From ZC4RG29 sp964521255 (lineage in GTDB: Bacteria; Bacteroidota; Bacteroidia; Cytophagales; Cyclobacteriaceae): a stretch of 64,000 nt of DNA. The position numbers were made by a program, and so were the translations under genes. The notes under the pieces are model-generated. The model saw nothing but the letters and a program-made list of their open reading frames with translations. It searched no databases and had not been told where the DNA came from. The number at the start of each line of letters is the position of its first letter. Position 1 is the stretch's first letter. The stretch lies in contig CAZFRM010000001.1 in assembly GCA_964521255.1 (NCBI GenBank), positions 1-64,000 on the forward strand, in the 5' to 3' direction. Of the stretch, positions 1 to 9,400 are shown piece after piece.

Positions 1-6
1 ATTCTT

Positions 7-79
7 GCCACAAAAGCACGAAAACACTAAGCATTGTGGTGGCATTAATTTCTTCTTAGTGCCCTTGTGCCTTTGTGGC
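7..79. repeat. Inverted intergenic element built of octamers (unit NCACNAAR)
   Basis: The left arm (7-31) reads as CCACAAAA, GCACGAAA, ACACTAAG after a leading G. The right arm (55-79), reverse-complemented, reads CCACAAAG, GCACAAGG, GCACTAAG. The arms therefore pair over about 25 bases with a few transitions, around a 23-base loop. The element lies just behind the 3' end of the minus-strand dioxygenase gene, which has no other visible terminator. The same unit recurs at 56808-56906. Function unknown. Confidence 0.75.
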
Positions 80-89
80 ATAAAAGATT

Positions 90-800
90 TTAAGTTGCAT
101 CATGAAAAATAATCCCCATAGCATACCGCACACCAGATTTTATTTCACTTACTCCATGCTTCATGCGTGCTTTATAATATCCTCTTGAACCTTTCACCGG
201 CCGAAAGTTGGTTGTGAAGATGAGTGCATCACCTTGATTTAAATTGATCACTTCAGCTTTTGACTGTGCACGGGGTAACTGTTCAAGCATTATAAATTCT
301 CCACCCGCAAAATCTTTCCCGGGTTCACTGAGCATAAACACTGCCTGCATTGGAAAAAAGATATCGCCGTATAAATCCTGATGCAAAGTGTTGTAACCAC
401 CCGTTTCATAACGAAGGATAAGTGGTGTGGGTCGTGTTTGATTTTTGTCGTGGCATTTCTCAATCAATTGCTTATGGCTATTTGGAAACACATTGTTCAA
501 CGAAAGATACTTCATCCATTCATTGGCAACCGGAACCAAATGATGATACAAAATTTCACGAAGAGAACGTATGGTCAGGGGCAAAGGATAATTGAAATAT
601 TTATATTCACCCTTCCCAAACCTGTATCGCTCCATATTAACTACGTTGCGATACAGCGCCTGATCACTATAAAGACTTACCATATACTGGCATTCTTCAC
701 GTGACAAAACATTTTGGATGATAGTATATCCTTTTTTATTCAAATCCTGATGAGTAGAACGCCAGTCCATTTGATTAATGTCTTTCATATTTTTAATCAA
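90..800 (-). CDS. 2OG-Fe(II) dioxygenase, predicted nucleic-acid-acting (Oxygenase-NA type)
   Basis: Predicted non-haem iron, 2-oxoglutarate-dependent dioxygenase of 236 residues. The jelly-roll core shows the iron ligands H140-x-D142 (HQDLYGD) and H215 (KHGVSEI), and R225 as the likely 2-oxoglutarate anchor. The C-terminal end, GIIFHDAT, and the LSEPGKDFAGGEF stretch match the family I know as Oxygenase-NA (PF09859 from memory), predicted to act on bases in nucleic acids and often found near ada/alkA genes. It is divergent from an AlkA-type glycosylase, with 125 bases between starts, which supports a role in alkylation repair. The substrate is inference; no member is known to me to be biochemically characterised. 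Confidence 0.85.
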   Translation of the reverse strand: MIKNMKDINQMDWRSTHQDLNKKGYTIIQNVLSREECQYMVSLYSDQALYRNVVNMERYRFGKGEYKYFNYPLPLTIRSLREILYHHLVPVANEWMKYLSLNNVFPNSHKQLIEKCHDKNQTRPTPLILRYETGGYNTLHQDLYGDIFFPMQAVFMLSEPGKDFAGGEFIMLEQLPRAQSKAEVINLNQGDALIFTTNFRPVKGSRGYYKARMKHGVSEIKSGVRYAMGIIFHDAT

Positions 801-849
801 ATTTCAATCTGATAACCTTTTATTCAACCCGATTATTGCGAAACATTAC

Positions 850-910
850 TCCCGCAGATCACGCAGATTTTCGCAGAAACAATCTTCATTCTCTGCAAAA
901 TCTACGGGAA
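850..910. repeat. Imperfect inverted GCAGAT-type intergenic repeat
   Basis: The left arm (850-876) has three GCAGA copies: CCCGCAGATC, ACGCAGATTTT, CGCAGAA. The right arm (889-910), reverse-complemented, reads TTCCCGTAGATTTTGCAGAGAA and pairs with it if one 9-base unit is looped out. It fills the space between the divergent dioxygenase and glycosylase genes, and covers the upstream TTG start at 836, which argues that translation starts at 926. Confidence 0.6.
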
Positions 911-925
911 GCTATAAATTACAGC

Positions 926-1810
926 ATGAATTCATTCCAGGTTCCTGTTCCCAAAGAATTTAATTTCGAGCACATCCTCGCTTATTTAAAGCGTTCACCA
1001 CGCGAACTTCTTCACCAGGTTTCTGAAAATGAAGTCATAAAATTAATTAGGGTAAAAGATGACCTTGTTCTTTTCAAAGTCGGTTCAGGAAAAAAATCTC
1101 AATTGAATGTTACTCTTTTAAACAAAGCAATTAATGACGCTCTCCATTCTGAACTTCATCAGTACATTCGCGAGTGGTTCGATCTGGATAAAGATCTGAA
1201 ACCATTTTATAAGCTTGCTTCATCTAATAAAGTTCTTAAACCACTGGTTGAAAAATTTTATGGATACCGCATCGTGGGACAACCTGATCTCTTTGAGTCA
1301 CTCGTATGGGCGGTACTCGGCCAGCAAATCAATCTTCAATTTGCTTATACCATGAAGCAACGATTTGTACAACAATATGGTGAACGTCTAAAAGTGAATG
1401 GCGCTACACATTATCTCTTCCCTCAACCAAAAGTTGTAACTACCCTAACGCATGAACAGCTTTTGCCTTTACAATTTTCCAGGCAAAAAAGTAAATACAC
1501 CATCGGCATTGCCGAAGCCTTCGAATCAGGTCAGTTATCAAAAGAAAAAATTAAAAACCTTTCTCTCGAAGAGGCGAAAGAGGAACTCATGAAAATAAAA
1601 GGCATCGGCAACTGGACGGCCAATTATGCTTTACTGAGAACATTCCGGTATCCTAATGCTATTCCACTTGGCGATGCAGGCATCAGCAATGCGGTGAAGA
1701 AATTATTAAAGCTTGATCGCAAACCTACGAACGATGAAGTGATAAAATTCTTCAAAAAATACAGGGGTTGGGAGGCTTACGCAACACTTTACTTGTGGAA
1801 GGGAGTTTGA
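926..1810 (+). CDS. alkA: DNA-3-methyladenine glycosylase II (AlkA type)
   Basis: Base-excision repair glycosylase that removes alkylated purines. The C-terminal half holds the helix-hairpin-helix motif LMKIKGIGNWTANYALL, followed by the Gly/Pro loop and the catalytic aspartate in PLGDAGISNAV, as in the HhH-GPD superfamily. The N-terminal part (FNFEHILAYLKRSPREL) is the AlkA substrate-binding domain. I chose ATG 926 (294 residues) over the in-frame TTG at 836, because the first 30 codons of the longer form run through an intergenic repeat. It is divergent from the dioxygenase, so the two may share alkylation-stress control. No Ada protein is present in the window. Confidence 0.88.
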   Translation: MNSFQVPVPKEFNFEHILAYLKRSPRELLHQVSENEVIKLIRVKDDLVLFKVGSGKKSQLNVTLLNKAINDALHSELHQYIREWFDLDKDLKPFYKLASSNKVLKPLVEKFYGYRIVGQPDLFESLVWAVLGQQINLQFAYTMKQRFVQQYGERLKVNGATHYLFPQPKVVTTLTHEQLLPLQFSRQKSKYTIGIAEAFESGQLSKEKIKNLSLEEAKEELMKIKGIGNWTANYALLRTFRYPNAIPLGDAGISNAVKKLLKLDRKPTNDEVIKFFKKYRGWEAYATLYLWKGV

Positions 1811-1821
1811 CGAAAATTAAA

Positions 1822-1845
1822 AGTCCGAAAGTCGGGAAGTCCGAA
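1822..1845. repeat. Three tandem octamers AGTCSGRA
   Basis: AGTCCGAA, AGTCGGGA, AGTCCGAA follow each other directly behind the alkA stop codon. TCCGA and TCGGGA inside it could form a short hairpin. I see no matching opposite arm, so this looks like a half element of the octamer class described in the findings. Confidence 0.6.
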
Positions 1846-1971
1846 AGCATCTTCAGTCACACAAGTTAATCTCCTCTCCGTTTCGTCAATTGTCTTTAAG
1901 GGTATCTATTACGTTAAGGGAATACAGCCGTCGCAATCTCCCGGTTGGTGATAATGTAGTGCTTAGCCATT

Positions 1972-2442
1972 CTATTTTAGTTTTAGGGGTTTATATACCG
2001 TCTTAAAATTTTTATCCTTTACAGCCTCAAGTATCTGTCTCCGGTTTCTCTTTGGATCATAACTTATATGTACCCAGGCGAAATTGAATTCATTGATAAC
2101 CTGATCGAAGGGTAATTTTAATTCAACGATCTTTTTCAATAAGAAAGAATTGCCGTTTTTGAAATCATCAATATCCGCAGCGTGGCCAGTGAGATGTTGG
2201 CTCCTGGCAGCGCCACCAATAGAGGCATTCACTCGCGGGCATCGATAGCCGCTATTGACATGAATGGGGCACTTTATAGCATCCCGCAAAGGTTGAAGTA
2301 CATTAAGACAAAGTTGCTCCAGGTTATCAACGATGTCTTCCCGGGGATCGAACTGTTCAGCAAAATTAAATCGTGCTGCTGTTTCACTGACGAGCATTTC
2401 GTACAATGAAAAATTTCTGGTGAGAGGTCGGTTAGCGATCAT
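1972..2442 (-). CDS. M15-family D-Ala-D-Ala carboxypeptidase-like protein
   Basis: Predicted zinc peptidase of the M15A group, which cuts peptidoglycan cross-bridges or stem peptides. In the longest reading frame (179 residues) the zinc motif is H106-x6-D113 in SQHLTGHAADI, with H148 in WVHISY as the third ligand and E141 as the probable catalytic residue. It is preceded by the family hallmark SGYRCPRVNASIGGA. I prefer the start at 2442 (MIANRPLTRNFSLYEM), because relatives begin just before the NFSLYEM segment; the frame stays open to an ATG at 2511. No signal peptide is seen, so it may be cytoplasmic or exported another way. No phage genes lie nearby. Confidence 0.82.
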   Translation of the reverse strand: MIANRPLTRNFSLYEMLVSETAARFNFAEQFDPREDIVDNLEQLCLNVLQPLRDAIKCPIHVNSGYRCPRVNASIGGAARSQHLTGHAADIDDFKNGNSFLLKKIVELKLPFDQVINEFNFAWVHISYDPKRNRRQILEAVKDKNFKTVYKPLKLK

Positions 2443-2511
2443 ATTTTTAACATTTATGTCCGGTTTATCAAAACAATTGATGCGTCCATGACAGGAGGCC
2501 ACAATCATCAA

Positions 2512-2822
2512 ACATTTTTATTTATAAACAGGCAGCTCTCGCGGAGCTAAGGTGAAATCGTATCAATTAATTTTTGCAACAAAACTAATGAGGCAACTTG
2601 CAGGTAAGAATTGACAAACCAATGTTATAAAACTTGTTGAACGAAATCAAGAACCGGGAACGATAATGTAAACTTAAACTTATCAATGCTGATATGCTAT
2701 CCCTGAAAAAGTCTATTTCAGCTTTCGAACGGTTACATTGAAAAGCCTGTCGCATCGGCTTTTGTTTTCTTCATATATCTTTTGATATTTCGCATTTCCA
2801 AAACGGTTTAGGTTAAATTTTT
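2512..2822. other. 311-base intergenic region with possible RNA gene or leader
   Basis: No open reading frame is supported. The region holds a small hairpin (AGCTC at 2534-2538 with GAGCT at 2544-2548), an imperfect promoter-like TAATTTTTG at 2568-2576, a hairpin CTGAAA/TTTCAG at 2703-2721, and a good intrinsic terminator at 2741-2768 with no plus-strand gene in front of it. This would fit a transcript of about 190 bases, or a leader in front of ruvA. Confidence 0.35.
2741..2768 (+). terminator. Intrinsic terminator without an obvious gene upstream
   Basis: Stem AAAAGCC (2741-2747) pairs with GGCTTTT (2757-2763) around a 9-base loop, followed by GTTTTC. The nearest plus-strand gene upstream ends at 1810, so it may end a small RNA or attenuate ruvA. 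Confidence 0.6.
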
Positions 2823-3416
2823 ATGATCGCTTTCCTCAAAGGAAGACTGGTTCATCGGGAACCCACATTTTTATGGATTGATGTAAATGGTGTTGGCTAC
2901 CACGTTAACATTTCATTACATACTTTTTCAGAGATCAAAGATCAGGAGAACGTAAAAGTGTTCACTCATCTCACGGTTCGGGAAGATGCACACATACTTT
3001 ACGGATTCAGCAGTGAAGCTGAAAAGAAACTTTTCCAGTTACTGATCTCGGTGAATGGTGTGGGGCCCAACACAGCTATTGTTATGTTGTCATACCTTAA
3101 CACCAGTGAATTGAAGTCAGCCATCATTCGGGAGGATGTCGGTGCGCTTCAGGCTGTAAAAGGAATTGGAGGCAAAACGGCTCAACGTGTAATCATTGAA
3201 CTAAAAGATAAACTCAAAAAAGAATCGTGGGAAGAAGTACAAACACAGGTTTCTTCGGGATCACACAATACTTTGCGAAACGAAGCGTTATCTGCTTTGC
3301 TCACGCTGGGTCTACCAAAAGCAGCGGCTGAGAAAAGTGTGGATGCCGTCCTGAGAAAATCAGGAAATACCATTACCTTAGAAGATTTAGTAAAGCAAGC
3401 ACTTAAAAACGCCTAG
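2823..3416 (+). CDS. ruvA: Holliday junction branch migration protein RuvA
   Basis: RuvA binds four-way DNA junctions and loads the RuvB motor during recombinational repair. At 197 residues it is close to the usual length of about 200. The N-terminal OB fold begins MIAFLKGRLVHREP. Two helix-hairpin-helix motifs follow (LISVNGVGPNTAIVMLS and LQAVKGIGGKTAQRVII), and the C-terminal RuvB-contacting domain is NEALSALLTLGLPKAAAEK. Only six bases separate it from sprA, so the two are probably co-transcribed; neither ruvB nor ruvC is here. The ruvA-sprA pairing is common in Bacteroidota. Confidence 0.97.
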   Translation: MIAFLKGRLVHREPTFLWIDVNGVGYHVNISLHTFSEIKDQENVKVFTHLTVREDAHILYGFSSEAEKKLFQLLISVNGVGPNTAIVMLSYLNTSELKSAIIREDVGALQAVKGIGGKTAQRVIIELKDKLKKESWEEVQTQVSSGSHNTLRNEALSALLTLGLPKAAAEKSVDAVLRKSGNTITLEDLVKQALKNA

Positions 3417-3422
3417 TACGTT

Positions 3423-6400
3423 TTGAGAGTCGAGAAACCGAAGTTCCAGGTCATCCCTACACTGTGCCGGCTCTGCATTGCATGGATAGGCATTATCCTA
3501 ATCCCGGATGATGCATTTGCGCAGCGCACGGATTCAACGCGCGTAAACACGGATACAACACGCGCTACAACTCCGTACCGCTCCAGCAGAAGGCCCACGT
3601 TTAATCCCACCGATCGTTACGGTGATCCTTTCTCTAATACTACCTATGAAACTCCTTTGTTTCGTGATCCAAACCAACTGAAGCTCGACGTTGAAATTGA
3701 TACGTCGCTAAACTATACACTTTATGAAAAGATAGGCGACCTGAACTATCGCCCCACTACTTCAATGACGTTCGAAGAATTCAAGCAATACCAGGAACGT
3801 CAAATGTTGAAACAATATTGGCAAACGCGTGCCCGAGCTTTGGATGGCGAAAGTGCTGTGGCGGGAAGAGGGTTCGTGCCCAAGATATACATCAGCCCTG
3901 TCCTTGACCGGATTTTTGGTGGCAGCTACATTGAACTTGTTCCCCGGGGTTTTGTCACGCTCGATTTCGGCGCCGCATTTCAACGGGTAAGCAATCCCAA
4001 TATTCCCATTCGCCAGCAACGCAATGGTGGATTCGAATTCGATCAGCAGATCAATATGAACGTGACCGGAAAGATCGGTGAGAAATTACAGGTAACAGCA
4101 AACTTTGACAATAACAACTCCTTCGACTTTCAGAACAACATGAAAGTGGAATACACTGGCTTTAAAGAAGACATTCTCAAAAAACTTGAAATCGGAAATG
4201 TTAGCCTGCCGTTGAACAACACCTTAATACAAGGAGCGCAAAATCTTTTTGGTGTTAAAGGGCAAATGCAGTTTGGAAAACTCAACGTTACGGCAATCGC
4301 CTCCACACAACGCGGTAAAGTTTCATCTATTGAAATCCCCGGGGGCAACCAGGGCCAGGGAAGACCTTTCGAAATTATTGCTTCTAACTACGATGAGAAC
4401 CGTCACTTCTTTCTTGGGCAATTCTTCCGCGACAATTATAGAAAATGGATTGCCATTGCACCACAGATTACTTCGGGTGTAAACATCACACGCATTGAAG
4501 TGTACCTGCTCAATCGAAATAATGATACGCAAACTTTGCGAAATGTTGTGGGGTTAATGGACCTCGGTGAAGGAAGTCGTGTTTATAATCCTAATGTTCA
4601 GGGCAGAGTTCCCGGATCACCAACATCTAACACTGCAAATGATTTGTTTTCTTTTGTGAGTGGGTTGAATCGCAGCGATACAATTGATACACAATTAGCC
4701 AGTAAGGGACTTGTGAACGGAACGGATTATGAGAAAATAACAGGTGCAAGAAAATTATCGCAAACGGAATTTACTTACCACTCACAACTGGGGTACATAA
4801 CGCTTACGCGGAAATTACAAAATGATGAAGCGCTCGCCGTAGCTTTTGAATATACGTATAACGGGCAGGTGTATAAAGTTGGGGAACTTACGGAAGACTA
4901 CAGCAACCTCAAGGACAAAGAAACAATCTTCATGAAATTGCTTCGTCCCAGGAAAATTGCTATCCGCGATCAGAACAATGTGATCATCCCCACCTGGGAT
5001 TTGATGATGAAAAATATTTACACGCTTAACGTCAATCAGCTTACGCGTGAAAATTTTCAGTTGAGAATAATTTATCGTGACGACCGCACCGGTATTGACA
5101 ACCCACAGTTGCAGGAAGGCCAGGTAGTGCGTAACAGACAACTTATAGAAGTTTTCGGATTGGACCGGTTAAATCCTGTTAACGATCCTCAGCGTGATGG
5201 TAACTTTGATTTCGTTGATGGCATAACGGTCAATACGCAAAATGGATTGATCATATTTCCTTACCTCGAACCTTTTAGCCAGGCGTTGAGAGAAGCTTTC
5301 CAGGTGGAACCCAATAAAGATTTTCTTATCCAAAAATATTCTTACGATACACTCTATCGCACCACCAAAGCAGAGGCAGAACTTTTCTCTACGAAAAATA
5401 AATTCTTCATGGTAGGTACTTACAGTGCCGGTTCATCGAAGGAGATTCTTATTCCGGGGTTTGGTGTTGCACCGGGCTCTGTCCGGGTTTATGCCGGCGG
5501 TATACCCTTAATTGAAAATACGCAATTCACGGTTGATTATACTTTCGGTAAAGTGACCATACTGGATGAAAGTATCCTTAGTTCAGGAAAGAACATCAGC
5601 ATTCAATATGAACAATCCGATCCTTTTGCTTTTCAGACACGATCACTCTTAGGTACACGTTTCGATTATGCGCTTAACGAAGATGTAAACCTGGGGTCTA
5701 CATTTCTTTATTATAATGAGCGGCCCATGATCAGCCGTAACCAGATTGGAACAGAGCCTGCCCGTAACATGATGTACGGTTTTGATTTCAACGTTAACAA
5801 GCAAAGCCGAATGCTGACAAAGCTGGTTGACGCTATTCCCATCTTACAAACAAAAGAACCATCGTCCATAAATTTTAGTGGCGAGTTTGCCCAGCTAATA
5901 CCAGGTACCTCCAACGTTATTGATGGCGAAGGAACCGCCTACCTCGATGACTTTGAAAATACGGCCACACCTTATTCCCTGATGAGTCCTCAAGGTTGGA
6001 AACTCTCCTCTATTCCTAAAACTGCTGACTCCCGCTTTGATCCAACCGGCGGCTCCGCTGATGTTGAGGCAGGTTACCGACGGGCTAAGCTGGCCTGGTA
6101 TATGGTTGACAACCTGTTCTATCGCAACACCGGCGGCGCAGTTCAAAGACCCAGCAACGTTCCTAACCCTGTCATAAATCATTATGAAAGAGGAGTAGGG
6201 CCACAGGAAATTTTTCCTTTTCGCCAACTGCAACAAGCCGTTTATTACGAACCTATTTTTGATGTTGCCTACTACCCTGGCGAACGGGGTCCCTACAACT
6301 ATAACCCCAATCTCAACAATAACGGTTTCTTCAACAATCCACGGGAAAACTGGGCGGCCATTACCAGCGCCGTTCGAACAGAAGTGGATTTTGATAAATC

Positions 6401-9400
6401 GAATATTGAGTATATAGAATTTTGGTTACTGAACCCATTTCTGGATAATGAAAATGGAAAAGTCAATGATGGTATCAACCCACCCAGGAACAATACTACA
6501 GGTGGAAAAATAGTTTTTCAATTGGGCAGCATCTCCGAAGATGTTATGCGCGATAGTCGTCATGCTTTTGAAAACGGATTACCGGCGGATGGAAATCTGG
6601 CGGCCGGAACTACAGAAAGCAGTTGGGGGTACGTAACCAGCCAGCAATACATTACGAATGCTTTTGACAATTCTTCTTCAGCGCGTGCAAATCAGGATGT
6701 AGGTCTTGATGGAATACCAAGCAGCAAGGAAACAGAAAAATTTCAGGATTTTCTTTCAAACGTAAGTGGTATTTCTCCAGATGCACTCAACAGAATTCAA
6801 ACGGATCCCTCTGCAGATGATTTTAAATATTTTCTTGGCAGTGACCTGGATGCAAACAATGCGCAAATTCTGGAACGCTATAAGAATTATAATGGCATGG
6901 AAGGCAACACACCCATTGCCGGCGATGATCTTGTTGCGCGATCCGGAAGCCCATATCCGGATAACGAAGATCTCAATGCAGATAACACTTTAAGCGAATT
7001 GGAAGAATACTATGAATATGATATCGACCTGAGAAAAGGTCAACTCAGTGTAGGCAGCGAATACATTGTTGATAAAATAGATGCCAACATCGAGTCCAGT
7101 GGCGAAACAGTAACATGGTATTTATTCCGCATACCGGTTCGTGAATTTGAAAATAAATACGGTAACATAAGCGGATTTAAATCGATTCGTTACATACGGA
7201 TGATCATGACTGACTTCGCCGAGCCTGTTGTACTGCGTTTTGCAAATTTCAGAACGATCGGAAGTCGCTGGAGAAGATACAATTCCAGTCTCTGGGAAAG
7301 CGGGCTTATTGAAACACCGGAACCCAATATTGATAATCTTACTGTTTCAGTAGTAAACCTTGAAGAAAACGGACAAGCTGATTTAGCCAATAACAAATCG
7401 CCTTACCGTATTCCTCCCGGTGTAGTGCGTGACCGCGACAATACTTCAGCCGTATCACGTGAGGTAAATGAACAATCCGTTCAAATGTGTATCGAAGACT
7501 TACTGGATGGTGATGCACGCGCTATTTATAAAAATTTTGATTCGGATCTTTTCAACTATGGCCGGATCAAGATGTTTTTCCACGCCGATAGTGAATCGGA
7601 AGATGACCAGTTGCATGCCTTCATGCGATTGGGTACTGATTTCGATCAGAACTACTATGAGATTGAAATCCCTTTGAAAATAAGTCGTGTGACAAATCCA
7701 TCAAATCCTGATGTAAGAGAAATCTGGCCGGAAGAAAATGAAATTGATCTGGACCTTGATGAACTTACCGGGCTAAAAGTTCGCCGTGATCGTGAAGGTT
7801 TTTCTTTGACTGAAATTTATGAACGTCCCGAACTGGTTGGCCGACACAAGATTCGAATACTGGGCCGGCCCGACTTAAGCAGTGTACGACTCATTATGAT
7901 TGGTGTGCGTAATCCAAGATCGGATGACAGGCGATCGCACTCCGCATGTATATGGGCCAATGAACTCCGCCTGACTGATTTCGACCGAACTGCCGGCTGG
8001 GCAGTAAACGCAACCATGAGCGCAAAGCTTGCGGACTTCGCTACTGTAACAGGAGCCATTCGTCATACAACATTTGGCTTTGGAAGCGTGGGCTCAAAGA
8101 TAGCTGAGCGCAACAGGGATGAAAGTACAAACTGGGATGTAGCAGCAAATGTCAATGTCGATAAATTATTACCCGGAAATACAGGAATAAAAATTCCTAT
8201 GTTCGTTAGCTACGAACAAAATACAAGCAACCCGAATTACGATCCTGCTAACCCCGATGTGAGGCTGGATGCTGCCCTGAAATCTTTTACCACTACGGAG
8301 GAAAAAGACAGCTATCTTAAATTGATTCAGGATCAATCAATACGAAAGAGTATCAATTTTACTAACGTAAGAAAAGTAAAAGTAAGACCTGACGCAAAAA
8401 CACACATCTACGACATCGAGAACCTTTCATTCAGTTATTCTTACAGCGAAGCCACACGACAGAATTTCAACATCAAGGAACAATTAAGCACGCAGCAAAG
8501 AGGTTCTGTGGCATACAATTTTGCTCCTAAAGCAACGGGCATTGAACCTTTCAAAAATTCAGAAGGATTAAAGTCGCCTTACCTGCGCTTAATAAAAGAT
8601 TTTAACATCGGACTAATGCCCTCCAACATCAACGTTCGTGCAGACCTTGACCGGACATTCAATAAAAATATTTATCGGAATGATGAAGGTCTCTCCGATT
8701 TTTCAAACTATCAAAAGTATTTTCTTTTCAACCGGTCATACAATTTGCGATGGGCCCTTTCCAAAGGTCTTACTTTCGATTACACGGCGAGAGCAAATGC
8801 AATAATTGACGAACCTGAAGGAGAAATTAACACTACTGAAAAAAGAGACGTAGTGGTTAATAACCTCAAGAACTTCGGACGGATGAAAAAATTTGATCAA
8901 AGTGTCACCGCAAACTATACAGTGCCGCTGGATAAAATTCCACTAACAGACTGGGTAGGCGCTGAGTATCGATTTAATGCCAGCTACAACTGGATGGCGG
9001 GTGTACTGAATAAGCCTGACTCCATTGCTGCGCTAACAGGCGAACAGGACATTCCGGATTCGCTGGACTTCAAAAACACAATACAAAACAGTCGTGAACA
9101 AAACTTTTCAGGAAGACTTGATCTCGTCAAGCTTTATAACAAATCAAAGTTCCTGAAAGAGATCAACACGCCCCCAAGACCGGCAAGGCCTACCAGTACA
9201 ACGGGACGGCCACAGCAGCCTCAACGGCCTCAACCGCAAGACACTGTGAAAAAAACACCTTCCGCCTTAAAAGGATTGTTGCGGCTGATAATGTCATTGC
9301 GTTCTATTAACGGCACGTACACAAAAAGCGAGGGAACAATTCTACCCGGGTTCTCACCATCGCCATGGCTATTTGGCATGGATCGTGATTTTAGTGCGCC

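Noticed and set aside
381..704. A 107-codon plus-strand frame inside the dioxygenase gene
   Set aside because: Antisense to conserved dioxygenase motifs, so not a gene.
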